Assembly: GCF_000172635.2 (NCBI RefSeq)
Contig: NC_018632.1
Location: forward strand, 4,340,001 to 4,404,000
Origin: Alteromonas macleodii ATCC 27126
Lineage (GTDB): Bacteria > Pseudomonadota > Gammaproteobacteria > Enterobacterales > Alteromonadaceae
DNA: 64,000 nt
Direction: 5' to 3'
The notes beneath the pieces are model-generated. The model did no database searches and was not told the DNA's origin. It saw only the letters and a list, made by a program, of their open reading frames with translations. Shown in pieces: positions 9,315 to 17,845 of this stretch; within the stretch, counting starts at the first letter, position 1, and the number at the start of each line of letters is the position of its first letter. The position numbers were made by a program, and so were the translations under genes.

Positions 9315-10736
9315 GTGAACACATTTAGAACACTGCATAGAAGCATTTTAGTGTTATTCGCGGTAGTGGTTATCGCTATCGTTACACTGGTACATTTTAG
9401 TATTTCCAAGATTGTTGCCGAGCAGAGTCGCGCGCAACAACAGTCACTTTCGCCCGCAATCTCACTTATTGTGGAGCAACTTTTAAAACCACTCCATATT
9501 TCAGAAGCTTTGGGGCATTCCACCGAGTTAGTAGACTTGATGGATGGAGAAACGATTGACCAAGAGGCTGTTTTCAAAACATTGGATCGTCTTGAAAACG
9601 AGTTTGGGTTGTCTTTCTTTATTGCCAGCGAGGCAGACAGAAAACAATATAATTCTGATGGCAGCATAATTAACCTGATTGAAGGGGAAGTAAGCTGGTA
9701 TTTCAAGTACAAGGACTACCCTACCGATGCCGTGGCAGATATCGGTAAATGGGAAGACACCCATTTCTATATTGATATAAAGATCCACGATGAAGATGGC
9801 CGCTTCTTGGGCTTCTTTGGTGTTGGAAAGAGTCTGCGCAGTTTTATCGAGGTCTTCGATACCTATAAGCAAGAGTACGGCTACGACTTTTTGTTTGTAG
9901 ATGGTGAGGGTGACATTATGCTGTCTTCTGATCCTAATCTTATTGCGTCTTACTCTGATTTTACCAATTTGTCAGAATTGCCTTGGTATGCCAGCCTTCC
10001 CCTTACTATCCAGAACGAGCAGGCACTCAACAATAAATTAGTGACGATCGACCAGAATGATTACCTTATTGCCGAAGTAAAACTTAATCAATTTGGTTGG
10101 ACGGTGTTTTTACTCAGTCCACTTGAAGAACGCCAGGCTGAAATTTCACAAGCATTTATATTCAGCGTTGTAACACTACTGGTTGTTGTATTCTCGCTGT
10201 TTTTACTTATCTACAATCTGTTGTATTACTTCAGAAAAGACATGCAGCCAGATCTGGTTGTTCGCCATACTAACCGTCTTCCAGAAAAAGAGAATTTACA
10301 GCTTATCTACAAAACGCTACTGGCTGAACATAAGTCACTAAGCGTAATGCTGATTAGCATTGATGAGTTTTCTGACATTGTTGACGCTCACGGCAGAAAC
10401 GCAGGCGACGACTTATTAGATAAAGTTGTGGCGTATTTGGCTGAGCACTTGCGCGAGCAAGATGTACTGGGACGCTGGAGCAGTGCAGAATTCATTATTC
10501 TATTGCCACATACCGGCCCGCATGTGGCTTTTGATATGGCACAAAATCTTCGTCACGGCATCGCTACCTTGCCGCCGCTACAAGAGTTACCAGAACTGCT
10601 TATTACAGCGTCTATTGGTATATCTTACACCGCGTCACCGCGCGCTATGCACGAAGTAACCGCGCACGCGGAAGACGCGCTTTATCAAGCCAAGCGCGAC
10701 GGCAGCAATTTAGTAAGAATGCAGCTGATAGACTAG
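9315..10736 (+). CDS. Membrane sensor protein with degenerate GGDEF domain
   Basis: A 473-residue inner-membrane protein: membrane helix at about 9-31, periplasmic dCache-like sensor to about 275, second helix at about 278-302, then a cytoplasmic GGDEF domain. The signature that should read GGDEF or GGEEF reads SSAEF (GRWSSAEFIILLP), so diguanylate cyclase activity is probably lost. The inhibitory-site RxxD, here REQD, is intact five residues before it, which suggests a c-di-GMP-binding effector. The start is GTG at 9315; AAGGGAG lies about 12 bases upstream and a closer ATG is out of frame. The gene is divergent from glmU and stands alone. Confidence 0.9.
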   Translation: MNTFRTLHRSILVLFAVVVIAIVTLVHFSISKIVAEQSRAQQQSLSPAISLIVEQLLKPLHISEALGHSTELVDLMDGETIDQEAVFKTLDRLENEFGLSFFIASEADRKQYNSDGSIINLIEGEVSWYFKYKDYPTDAVADIGKWEDTHFYIDIKIHDEDGRFLGFFGVGKSLRSFIEVFDTYKQEYGYDFLFVDGEGDIMLSSDPNLIASYSDFTNLSELPWYASLPLTIQNEQALNNKLVTIDQNDYLIAEVKLNQFGWTVFLLSPLEERQAEISQAFIFSVVTLLVVVFSLFLLIYNLLYYFRKDMQPDLVVRHTNRLPEKENLQLIYKTLLAEHKSLSVMLISIDEFSDIVDAHGRNAGDDLLDKVVAYLAEHLREQDVLGRWSSAEFIILLPHTGPHVAFDMAQNLRHGIATLPPLQELPELLITASIGISYTASPRAMHEVTAHAEDALYQAKRDGSNLVRMQLID

Positions 10737-10753
10737 CCCAGGTTTGATTCAAT

Positions 10754-11638
10754 CTAAGCAGGTTTAACCTTAAGGCGTTTTCTTTTGAGAACGCCTGTGG
10801 TTAACGCCACACCGAACAAAATCATTAAACCACCCACAATGGTTTGAATTGATAAGTGCTCTTGCAAGAACAGTACACCCCAAATAATGCCAAATAGTGG
10901 TACCAGGTAAGCTACAGTAATGGCTTTGGCTGGGCCGATGTCAGCTATGAGTTTGAAATACAAGATATACGCTATGCCCGTGCCACCGACAGCCAGCGCT
11001 ACCGCATTTACCCATGCATTAACGCTTGGCATTGTTTCTGGCAAGGTCGCAAGCGCGAAGGGTGCTAGCATCACGCTGGCCATAGCCTGACTACCTGTAG
11101 CGACAACCAGAGGTTTAACCCCCTGCAACCATTTCTTCATCATACACGCCGCTATGCCGTAGCCAGTGGTGGCCAACAATGCAGTCAAAATAGGAAGAAA
11201 ACTAATATCGCCCTCGCCGAGCTTTTGCTGACTAATAACGGTCACGCCTACAAAGCCTACAAAAAGCCCCGCTACTGCTGACTTTGTTAGTTTGTCACCT
11301 AACCACAGCCAAGCGACAATGGCGCCAAACATGGGAGCCGTGGCATTTAAAATGGCATTAACGCCTGCCTCTAAATGCAGGCTGCTGTAATTAAACAGGA
11401 CGAAAGGCACCGCCGTGTTAGCCATGCCCACCAGCGCAATAGCCAACCAGTGGCGCTTTATGTCTTTTACCGACCCTCGTATTAACAGCAATGGTAGCAA
11501 TACCGCTGTAGCAAGCACGGTACGAATGGCTACTAATACATAAATACCAAATTCTGGTGCGGCAACACGCATGAAAATAAATGAACCGCCCCAGATACCG
11601 GCTAACACCAGCAGCGAGATAATGTCTCTTATTGCCAT
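10754..11638 (-). CDS. EamA/DMT-family membrane transporter
   Basis: A 294-residue inner-membrane protein with about ten hydrophobic segments in two repeated EamA units, as in the RhaT/YdcZ drug/metabolite transporter superfamily. The first unit starts LLVLAGIWGGSFIFMR; the second ends in a basic tail. Exported substrates are unknown. It is the last gene of the run ada-alkA, ogt, eamA on the minus strand, 33 bp past the ogt start-proximal side of the junction, so it may be co-transcribed with the alkylation-repair genes; a functional link is not evident. Confidence 0.88.
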   Translation of the reverse strand: MAIRDIISLLVLAGIWGGSFIFMRVAAPEFGIYVLVAIRTVLATAVLLPLLLIRGSVKDIKRHWLAIALVGMANTAVPFVLFNYSSLHLEAGVNAILNATAPMFGAIVAWLWLGDKLTKSAVAGLFVGFVGVTVISQQKLGEGDISFLPILTALLATTGYGIAACMMKKWLQGVKPLVVATGSQAMASVMLAPFALATLPETMPSVNAWVNAVALAVGGTGIAYILYFKLIADIGPAKAITVAYLVPLFGIIWGVLFLQEHLSIQTIVGGLMILFGVALTTGVLKRKRLKVKPA

Positions 11639-11671
11639 TCTTTTATCACCATTTTCTTATCACCCATTCTT

Positions 11672-12220
11672 TTATAGCCCCAGCACCCCTTGGGCTCCTT
11701 CTAAATTAAGTAAATACTGCTTACGCGGTAAACCACCTGCATAGCCCGTTAGGGTTTTATTACTTCCGATTATACGATGGCAAGGCACAACAATAGCAAT
11801 AGGGTTACGACCATTTGCCATACCCACGGCGCGGACAGCTTTTGGGTTGCCAATGGCTTTTGCGATATCTAAATAGCTAGCGGTTTCGCCGTATTTAACG
11901 TGTTGCAAAGCATCCCACACCTGATTCTGAAACGCCGTACCTTTAGGGCAAAGCGGTAGGTCAAACTCGCGTAACGTACCGTCAAAGTATGCTTGTAACT
12001 GACTGCACGCTGCTTCGGTGATGGCGTTTTTTTGCGAATGAAAGTCGTTGCTTAGCACGCTTTCTTGCGCTGCAGTTTCTCTGCCTATACCACCCTGCTT
12101 TGCGTTGGCCGTATTATCTGATTCAGCGGCACTCACGAACTCGATAGCCGTTATGCCTTTATCAGTGGCTTCAACTTTAACAAGCCCCTGTATGCTGTTC
12201 ACGAAATCTGTATATTTCAT
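11672..12220 (-). CDS. ogt: Methylated-DNA--protein-cysteine methyltransferase
   Basis: A 182-residue repair protein that takes methyl groups from O6-methylguanine onto its own cysteine. The active-site motif IVVPCHRII is near residue 147, and the helix-turn-helix arginine region (GNPKAVRAVGMANGRNP) precedes it. The ATG at 12220 is used: the longer reading frame (12283) would begin inside the upstream alkA coding sequence and adds 21 residues with no homology expected. It starts 15 bp after the alkA stop, so it is in the adaptive-response operon. The adjacent Ada protein lacks this domain, so Ogt supplies that activity. Confidence 0.93.
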   Translation of the reverse strand: MKYTDFVNSIQGLVKVEATDKGITAIEFVSAAESDNTANAKQGGIGRETAAQESVLSNDFHSQKNAITEAACSQLQAYFDGTLREFDLPLCPKGTAFQNQVWDALQHVKYGETASYLDIAKAIGNPKAVRAVGMANGRNPIAIVVPCHRIIGSNKTLTGYAGGLPRKQYLLNLEGAQGVLGL

Positions 12221-12234
12221 ACTTACGACTCTCT

Positions 12235-12867
12235 TTACTGATTGCTTAACTGCCACAATTGAAGGGTTAAATAACTGCGCCAAGGTGCCGCTTTTTCAGG
12301 CGCTATGGGGTACTGCTGCGCCATTTTACGAACGATTAAATCACCGCCAAGGTAAATATCAGGGTTTCTCTCCCCCCGCATTTTTAAATAGTCGAGCGTC
12401 CACGGCCCCACGCCTTTAATGGCGAGTATGTCTTCATGGCTTGGCATGTTACCGTTTATGAATAAACGAGCAAAGTGACGTACAGCCTCTTTTCTCGCCT
12501 GTGGCATACGTAAGAATTCAAGACTGTTTTCGGCCACACTTTCAGGCGAGGGAAAGCTGTAGCGTTCACTCGTTATAGATTCAAGACCGTTTGACGGGAG
12601 CGCATCAGATACCGTTTCGCCCAGCTGATGTACCAGTAAAGTCACCTGGCCAATAGCCGCTTTTACACTAACTTGCTGGCCTACAATAGCCCGGCAGCCG
12701 CTTTCAAATACGCTCCATGCACTGGGAAGGCGTAGCCCAGGCGTTAACTTGCTCGGCGGTAACCCAGACTGTAATAGGCTTTGTTCAATTAAAATCGGGT
12801 CAGCGTGAAGATCTAGTACCTGCTTTATATTTTCAATTATCGTATGAAGACGACCTAAATCAGGCAT
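12235..12867 (-). CDS. alkA: AlkA DNA-3-methyladenine glycosylase, 3' part of a frameshifted ada-alkA fusion
   Basis: 210 residues carrying the helix-hairpin-helix glycosylase core: GQQVSVKAAIGQV, then IKGVGPWTLDYLKMRG, then the catalytic-Asp region DIYLGGDLIVRK. It excises 3-methyladenine and other alkylated bases. The start MPDLGRLHT lies inside the AlkA N-terminal domain; upstream, this frame stays open and reads NESLGFFKAIHDEARHGFK, which continues the N-terminal domain begun in the other frame at the end of the preceding ORF. The gene is therefore the second half of one Ada-AlkA protein. Whether this piece is translated alone, by re-initiation, cannot be told. Confidence 0.88.
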   Translation of the reverse strand: MPDLGRLHTIIENIKQVLDLHADPILIEQSLLQSGLPPSKLTPGLRLPSAWSVFESGCRAIVGQQVSVKAAIGQVTLLVHQLGETVSDALPSNGLESITSERYSFPSPESVAENSLEFLRMPQARKEAVRHFARLFINGNMPSHEDILAIKGVGPWTLDYLKMRGERNPDIYLGGDLIVRKMAQQYPIAPEKAAPWRSYLTLQLWQLSNQ

Positions 12868-12923
12868 GTCGATGAGAAGTTTGAATCCGTGGCGCGCCTC
12901 GTCGTGAATGGCTTTAAAAAAGC

Positions 12924-12938
12924 CTAAACTTTCATTGC
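12924..12938 (-). other. Frameshift point in ada-alkA
   Basis: Just before the TAG, the minus strand reads CATGCAATGAAAGTTTAGG. One extra A in the AA run (CATGCAAATGAA) would give HANESLGFFK and join the two reading frames without a stop. A one-base loss here, real or a sequencing error, best explains the split. Confidence 0.75.
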
Positions 12939-13676
12939 ATGAAAGTATCGTTCATAGCTCTCGTTCGTTACTCGCTCCATGCCCTCAATAGCGCGAGTTG
13001 CCAAGAAATCTCGTACATAGGGCCAATTGTACGGCGGCCGATAAGAAAGAAAAAAAGAGATAGCCTTTTGTTGAACCGGCTCTTTTTTTCTAAGCTGGGT
13101 AGGAGACGTAGCGCAATATTGCTCTATGGCCCGCTGCAGTTGTCTCAGTGATTGATAGCCTGCCGTAATTGCGATATCTGTCATAGATAAATGAGTTTGT
13201 TGAATAAGCTGCTTTGCAAACAAAGTGCGCTGCATATTTTGAAACTGCTTAGGCGGTATGCCCACAGCATTGACGACCAACTTATTTAGGTACCGCTCAC
13301 TAATACCCAACCGCATAGCAATATCCGCAACGCGCTCAATGGGAATAACAGATAGCAGCGACAACGCTCGGTTAATCGTTGCACCCACGCCTTTCCACGC
13401 CGCTGAACGAGGTGCACTGTCTGGTCTGCAGCGAAAACATGGACGATAACCATGTGCCATTGCCTGTGTGGCGTGTTGAAAGTAAGTCACATTCTCTTCT
13501 TTAGGAAGTCGCGCTGGACAGATTGGCCTACAGAAAATACCGGTTGTTTTTACCGCCACAAAAAATCGTCCGTCAAAGCGAGGATCTCTGCTAAGTCTTG
13601 CTTTTGAAAGCACTGACTCAGCAGTTGTTGAGTTTTCTGAAGCCCCCATGTCTGAGACAAAAAGATTGTCTGGCAT
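12924..13676 (-). CDS. ada: Ada-type methylphosphotriester sensor/AraC regulator, 5' part of a frameshifted ada-alkA fusion
   Basis: 250 residues. The N-terminal zinc domain has four cysteines C49, C53, C80 and C83 (GIFCRPICPAR and GYRPCFRCRPD); C49 matches the residue that accepts a methyl from DNA phosphotriesters in Ada. An AraC-type DNA-binding domain follows (about 95-190). The last 45 residues (PPYNWPYVRDFLATRAIEG onward) are the start of the AlkA N-terminal domain, cut off by TAG at 12924-12926. The Ada methyltransferase C-domain is absent, as expected for Ada-AlkA fusions. If expressed, this half could still sense alkylation and activate the operon. Confidence 0.88.
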   Translation of the reverse strand: MPDNLFVSDMGASENSTTAESVLSKARLSRDPRFDGRFFVAVKTTGIFCRPICPARLPKEENVTYFQHATQAMAHGYRPCFRCRPDSAPRSAAWKGVGATINRALSLLSVIPIERVADIAMRLGISERYLNKLVVNAVGIPPKQFQNMQRTLFAKQLIQQTHLSMTDIAITAGYQSLRQLQRAIEQYCATSPTQLRKKEPVQQKAISFFLSYRPPYNWPYVRDFLATRAIEGMERVTNESYERYFHAMKV

Positions 13677-13975
13677 TAGAATGCGCTTCCCACCTGTCGT
13701 TTATCACCTTTATCTAGTGTATCGTGCATTGGCCCTGTTGGTGCGACAAAATCAGAACTCAATAATTACAAACCTTGCTAGTCGAACTTTTCTTCCTTTC
13801 TTGCATATTCTTACAACGGTTCGCTTACCGCTAGAATAAATCAAATCATTGAAGAGATAGTGAGCATAATTAGCGACATTTGATCATTGGAGCAGCTAAA
13901 CGCATAATAATGCGATAATAATAATGAGCGCCTGATGGATGTATCAGAAAACCACAGGCTTAACGAGCTGACTGT

Positions 13976-15124
13976 ATGCTGAACTCTTTGCGCACCTTCA
14001 AGCTGCGCCTGTCTAAAATTTGGCTGATAGCGATGCTAATGGTCATTACACAAAGCGCTTTTGCGGATTGGCTTGATGACTATGCTAGTTACGTTCAAAA
14101 GGAAGCCTCAAAATACAACGTGCCTGGTTATGCGTTTGTGTTTTATGAACAGGGCAAAGCGCCAAGGGTTTACGTATATGGAAGTACCCGCAAACGCGGC
14201 GGAGAGAAAGTTACAGAGAACACAGTATTCAGGCTAGCTTCTGTATCAAAAACCTTTACTGCGTTGTTGTCAGCTAAACTTGTAGAAAAAAACCAGCTTA
14301 GCTGGGAAACACCGATAACCACCTTATTACCCGACATTCCTTTTAAAGGCAAAGGAATGAATGCGCTGCAACTGCAACATATCGTTGGCCAATCTAGTGG
14401 CTTTATGCCCAACGCTTACGACAACCTTATTGAAGCTGACTACTCGCTGGAGCGCGTGCTTAAATCCCTGGGCGAGCTTGAACCACTGTGTGCGCCGGGT
14501 GAATGCTATACCTATCAAAATGCACTCTTTGGTGCGCTGGAATACTACTTCAGTAACAATAATACCTCTTACTCACGACAGCTTCAGGCCAATCTGTTTG
14601 CACCACTAGGCATGAAAACAGCCAGTGTTGGAAAAGGCGGATTGTTTGCATCAGAATCATGGGCTCAACCTCATATTGCTATCGCCAGAAATAAATGGCG
14701 CGAGGGAAAGGTAGAAAGCAACTACTATCGGTTCTCTCCAGCTGCTGGCGTTAACGCTAGCATTTCAGATATGACGATTTATCTGCAAGCGCTGCTAGGC
14801 GAGTTCCCCACGGTCATATCCGATGAAATGGTGGACTATGTCACTACAGAGCGCGTGAAAACGAAGCGCGAAACCTACCGCAGAGGTTGGCGCGGCATGA
14901 TTGACGATGCTCACTATGGTTTGGGTTGGCGTATTTACGACTTAAATGGATTACAGCTTAACTATCATGGGGGTTGGGTAAAAGGCTATCGTGCTGACGT
15001 GGCGTTTTTGCCTGAACACAAAGTTGGCTATGTGATGCTGATGAATGCAGAGTCGAATATGATTAATTCAACGACAGCCGAGTTTTGGAAGCGTTACTTG
15101 AAAAAAGCCGACGCAGATAAGTAA
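13976..15124 (+). CDS. Secreted serine hydrolase of the class C beta-lactamase family
   Basis: A 382-residue protein with a signal peptide (cut near ...QSAFA-DWLDD, about residue 30), so periplasmic or secreted. The penicillin-binding fold motifs are present: SVSK (Ser-x-x-Lys) near residue 90, YQN (Tyr-x-Asn) near 178 and HGG (His-x-Gly) near 332. The family includes esterases, D-aminopeptidases and beta-lactamases; substrate cannot be fixed. It stands alone, divergent from ada and convergent with speA, and its 3' end overlaps the speA terminator hairpin. The ATG directly precedes a standard signal peptide. Confidence 0.87.
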   Translation: MLNSLRTFKLRLSKIWLIAMLMVITQSAFADWLDDYASYVQKEASKYNVPGYAFVFYEQGKAPRVYVYGSTRKRGGEKVTENTVFRLASVSKTFTALLSAKLVEKNQLSWETPITTLLPDIPFKGKGMNALQLQHIVGQSSGFMPNAYDNLIEADYSLERVLKSLGELEPLCAPGECYTYQNALFGALEYYFSNNNTSYSRQLQANLFAPLGMKTASVGKGGLFASESWAQPHIAIARNKWREGKVESNYYRFSPAAGVNASISDMTIYLQALLGEFPTVISDEMVDYVTTERVKTKRETYRRGWRGMIDDAHYGLGWRIYDLNGLQLNYHGGWVKGYRADVAFLPEHKVGYVMLMNAESNMINSTTAEFWKRYLKKADADK

Positions 15125-15141
15125 TATCGGCATCGGCTTTT
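15103..15141 (-). terminator. Terminator of speA, overlapping the hydrolase 3' end
   Basis: AAAAGCCGA at 15103-15111 is the reverse complement of TCGGCTTTT at 15133-15141. On the minus strand the second arm runs into TTTTTT, a proper U-tract for speA. On the plus strand the same hairpin has a shorter T-run and may also stop the hydrolase transcript. Confidence 0.7.
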
Positions 15142-15167
15142 CGGTACTTTCATTCAGATATTAAACG

Positions 15168-17087
15168 CTACTGTTTTAGATAGGTATAACCTGCCAAACA
15201 GTTTTCGTAAAAATCAGTCCAGCGAACCCCTTCACGAGGGTTCAATTTTCCGTCCCACACTTGCTTGTCTATCATGCGTTTTACGTCTGATGCCATTGCG
15301 CGCGGGTTATACTGCATAACGTTAAGTACATCTTCTACCGATGAACCCTTCACCACTTCTTCAATGTAAAAGTCTTCAGGATCGTCGTCATAGCTGTAAA
15401 TATGTACTTCATTTAGGCGACCAAACAAGTTGTGCATGTCGCCCATAACGTCTTGATAAGCGCCCGTTAAGAACAAACCAATGTAGTACGGCTCATCTTT
15501 CTTAAGTGGGTGCATTGGCAGTACGTCAGTAATTTCACGGCCAATAGTGAACTGATCAATTTTACCGTCGCTATCACAGGTAATATCCACTAGCGAGCAA
15601 TTGACCGTTGGCTCTTCATTCATACGAATAAGAGGCACTACCGGCAGCAGCTGGTCGATGGCCCATGTATCAGCAGCTGACTGGAATACAGAGAAGTTAC
15701 AAAGGTACTGAGACGACAAACTGTAATCTAGCTCTTGAAGCTCTTCTGGAACATATTCTTCGTTGCGATACCACTGCTGTAAGCGACCCATAATTTGCCA
15801 GTACAGCGTTTCTATTTTGCCCAGCTCTTCAAGTGACAACACGCGTAATTTAAATGCATCAAGCGCTTGCTCTTTATACTGCGACGCATCGTTGTAAATT
15901 TCATGCATGTTCGTTTGTTCATCAAACGTGTCTGCAAGTTCGCGCATATTCTTAAGGAAGAAGTGTTCACCCGCTTTTGCTGATGTATCCATTTGCGACG
16001 CATTCGACTTAATTTCGCCCACAATTTCCGTGATAACACAGCTGTGATGCGCAGTGATTGCACGTCCACTTTCACTAACCAGATGCGGATGCGGTACGCC
16101 TTCAAGGTCGCACATTTCCTTCATGCCATAGACAACGTCAGCAACATACTCTTGCATGCTGTAGTTACGCGACGATTCATTAGTTGAATTACTGCCGTCG
16201 TAATCGATACCAAGGCCGCCACCTACATCAACATAATCTAGCTCGAAGCCCATTTTGTGAAGGTCTGCGTAAATACGCGCGCCTTCGGTTACCGCTTCTT
16301 TAACCGCACGAATGTCTGTTAATTGGCTACCAATATGGAAATGCAGCAGCTTTAAGCAGTGCGCCATGCCTTGCTCTTCAAGGTAGCGGGCTGCGTTAAT
16401 GATCTCAGTAATGGTTAAACCGAATTTCGCACGTTCACCACCAGAGCTTTCCCACTTACCACGACCTTTCACCGTCATTTTTGAGCGCACACCAATGATA
16501 GGATCGATATCCAGCTCTTTGGCTATTTTTACCAGAAGAAGAAGCTCGGTGTATTTTTCAACTACTACCACAACGCGGCGACCCAGCTTTCTTCCTAACA
16601 GCGCAAGACGCATAACTTCGTCGTCTTTATAACCATTTAGGATAGTCAGAGACTCTTCGTTGGTATTCATGGCAAGCACAGTCAGAAGCTCGGCTTTTGA
16701 CCCCGCTTCTAAGCCATAGTTAAATGGCTTGCCCGCATCGACAATTTCCTCAACGACTTCGCGCATTTGGTTTACTTTTACCGGATACACACCTTGGTAC
16801 TGGCCTTGGTATTCGGCTTCTTCGATGGAGCTTCTAAATGCTTTGTTCAAGCCTGCAACTTGCGAGCGCAGAATATCGTGGAAGCGCACAACAACAGGAA
16901 ACTGTACGCCTTCTTTGCGGATATCTTCAATTACCGAATTAAAGTCGATTCGAATGCTAGGATCTTCAGGAACAGGGGTAATATGGACGTTGCCGTTTTC
17001 ACCAATTTGAAAATAGCCGCCACCCCATTGAGACACGCCATAGACGCGCTCCGCTTCTTCGATGCTCCAATCTGACAATTTATTCAC
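15168..17087 (-). CDS. speA: Biosynthetic arginine decarboxylase
   Basis: A 639-residue PLP enzyme of normal SpeA length that converts arginine to agmatine, the first step of the agmatine route to putrescine. The PLP lysine lies in YPVKVNQ (about residue 101), the phosphate-binding glycines in DVGGGLGIDYDG (about 291-302), and the C-terminal barrel ends with GYTYLKQ. Only Ogt-unrelated neighbours flank it; speB is not adjacent. A hairpin with U-tract closes the gene. The 149-bp upstream gap contains the promoter region. Confidence 0.97.
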   Translation of the reverse strand: MNKLSDWSIEEAERVYGVSQWGGGYFQIGENGNVHITPVPEDPSIRIDFNSVIEDIRKEGVQFPVVVRFHDILRSQVAGLNKAFRSSIEEAEYQGQYQGVYPVKVNQMREVVEEIVDAGKPFNYGLEAGSKAELLTVLAMNTNEESLTILNGYKDDEVMRLALLGRKLGRRVVVVVEKYTELLLLVKIAKELDIDPIIGVRSKMTVKGRGKWESSGGERAKFGLTITEIINAARYLEEQGMAHCLKLLHFHIGSQLTDIRAVKEAVTEGARIYADLHKMGFELDYVDVGGGLGIDYDGSNSTNESSRNYSMQEYVADVVYGMKEMCDLEGVPHPHLVSESGRAITAHHSCVITEIVGEIKSNASQMDTSAKAGEHFFLKNMRELADTFDEQTNMHEIYNDASQYKEQALDAFKLRVLSLEELGKIETLYWQIMGRLQQWYRNEEYVPEELQELDYSLSSQYLCNFSVFQSAADTWAIDQLLPVVPLIRMNEEPTVNCSLVDITCDSDGKIDQFTIGREITDVLPMHPLKKDEPYYIGLFLTGAYQDVMGDMHNLFGRLNEVHIYSYDDDPEDFYIEEVVKGSSVEDVLNVMQYNPRAMASDVKRMIDKQVWDGKLNPREGVRWTDFYENCLAGYTYLKQ

Positions 17088-17236
17088 CTATTTGTAAGTG
17101 GGCTAGGCCAATACCTAGCATAGAAAGTGCGAAAATAAGCAGCGTATTATAGTCAACGTAAGACTGAACGCGATAGTTGTTGCGATATAAAATATCTATT
17201 GTCGCGACGAATTTTGTTTATCGAACGCGGGCTTTT

Positions 17237-17659
17237 TTAGCCTATCCAAGTTCGAACATAATCTAAAACGACGTTATCTGCTTTTTCTTCACAATGGGTT
17301 ATAAACTCTGAGATGCTTTGAGTACGTTCAAGTTCAAATCCCAGTTTAATTGATGGCGCGCTAAAAAACTTCTCTGCAATGTGATCAGCATCTGTTGCTT
17401 CATCTTCCAGCCATGTCTCGCTGAGCTGACTTCGCCTATCTAACTTAATGGGCGCTTTTATTTGATTGAAGGTATCAGAATTGGGGATTTGCCAACTACG
17501 CATGTCTACAAATAAGTGAAAGGGTCTGCCTTTACGGGTTTTCAAGCAATCAGAAAGCTTAGCAAGGTACTGAATGTTCGTGGACATATCCCACTTACCG
17601 CGAAGCGTGACCAAAATACAATTTCTAAACGGCTCAATATGAAAAGGGGTCGTAGACAT
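17237..17659 (-). CDS. Hypothetical protein, STAS-like
   Basis: A 140-residue soluble protein without signal peptide. The pattern of an N-terminal strand pair (CILVTLRGKWDMS), then an amphipathic helix and a second strand LFVDMRSW resembles STAS/SpoIIAA-like folds, but no signature residue confirms this. It stands alone between speA and pntB with its own upstream gap. Function unknown; a cytoplasmic regulatory role is only a guess from the fold impression. Confidence 0.6.
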   Translation of the reverse strand: MSTTPFHIEPFRNCILVTLRGKWDMSTNIQYLAKLSDCLKTRKGRPFHLFVDMRSWQIPNSDTFNQIKAPIKLDRRSQLSETWLEDEATDADHIAEKFFSAPSIKLGFELERTQSISEFITHCEEKADNVVLDYVRTWIG

Positions 17660-17788
17660 TTACTCGTACATCTCTATGCGACTATATGAATAGCTAACTC
17701 AACATCTATAGCATTCACATACTAGAGCTGATAAGCATCAACTACAACTATAGTTGAGTACTTTATAATTAAGTTTAATACCCAATAA

Positions 17789-17815
17789 AAAGGCCTGTGT
17801 TTTAAACAGGCCTTT
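17789..17815. terminator. Bidirectional terminator after pntB
   Basis: AAAGGCCTGT (17789-17798) pairs perfectly with ACAGGCCTTT (17806-17815) across a seven-base loop. On the minus strand it is followed by TTTTAT, fitting termination of the pnt operon 30 bp past the pntB stop. The plus strand ends in TTTATAG. Confidence 0.85.
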
Positions 17816-17845
17816 ATAGAAGATGTCTCAAAGAGATACGCTGTA

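Noticed and set aside
12867..12938. Programmed ribosomal frameshifting between the ada and alkA halves
   Set aside because: No slippery heptamer followed by a stable stem or pseudoknot is apparent at the junction; a simple one-base loss explains it better.
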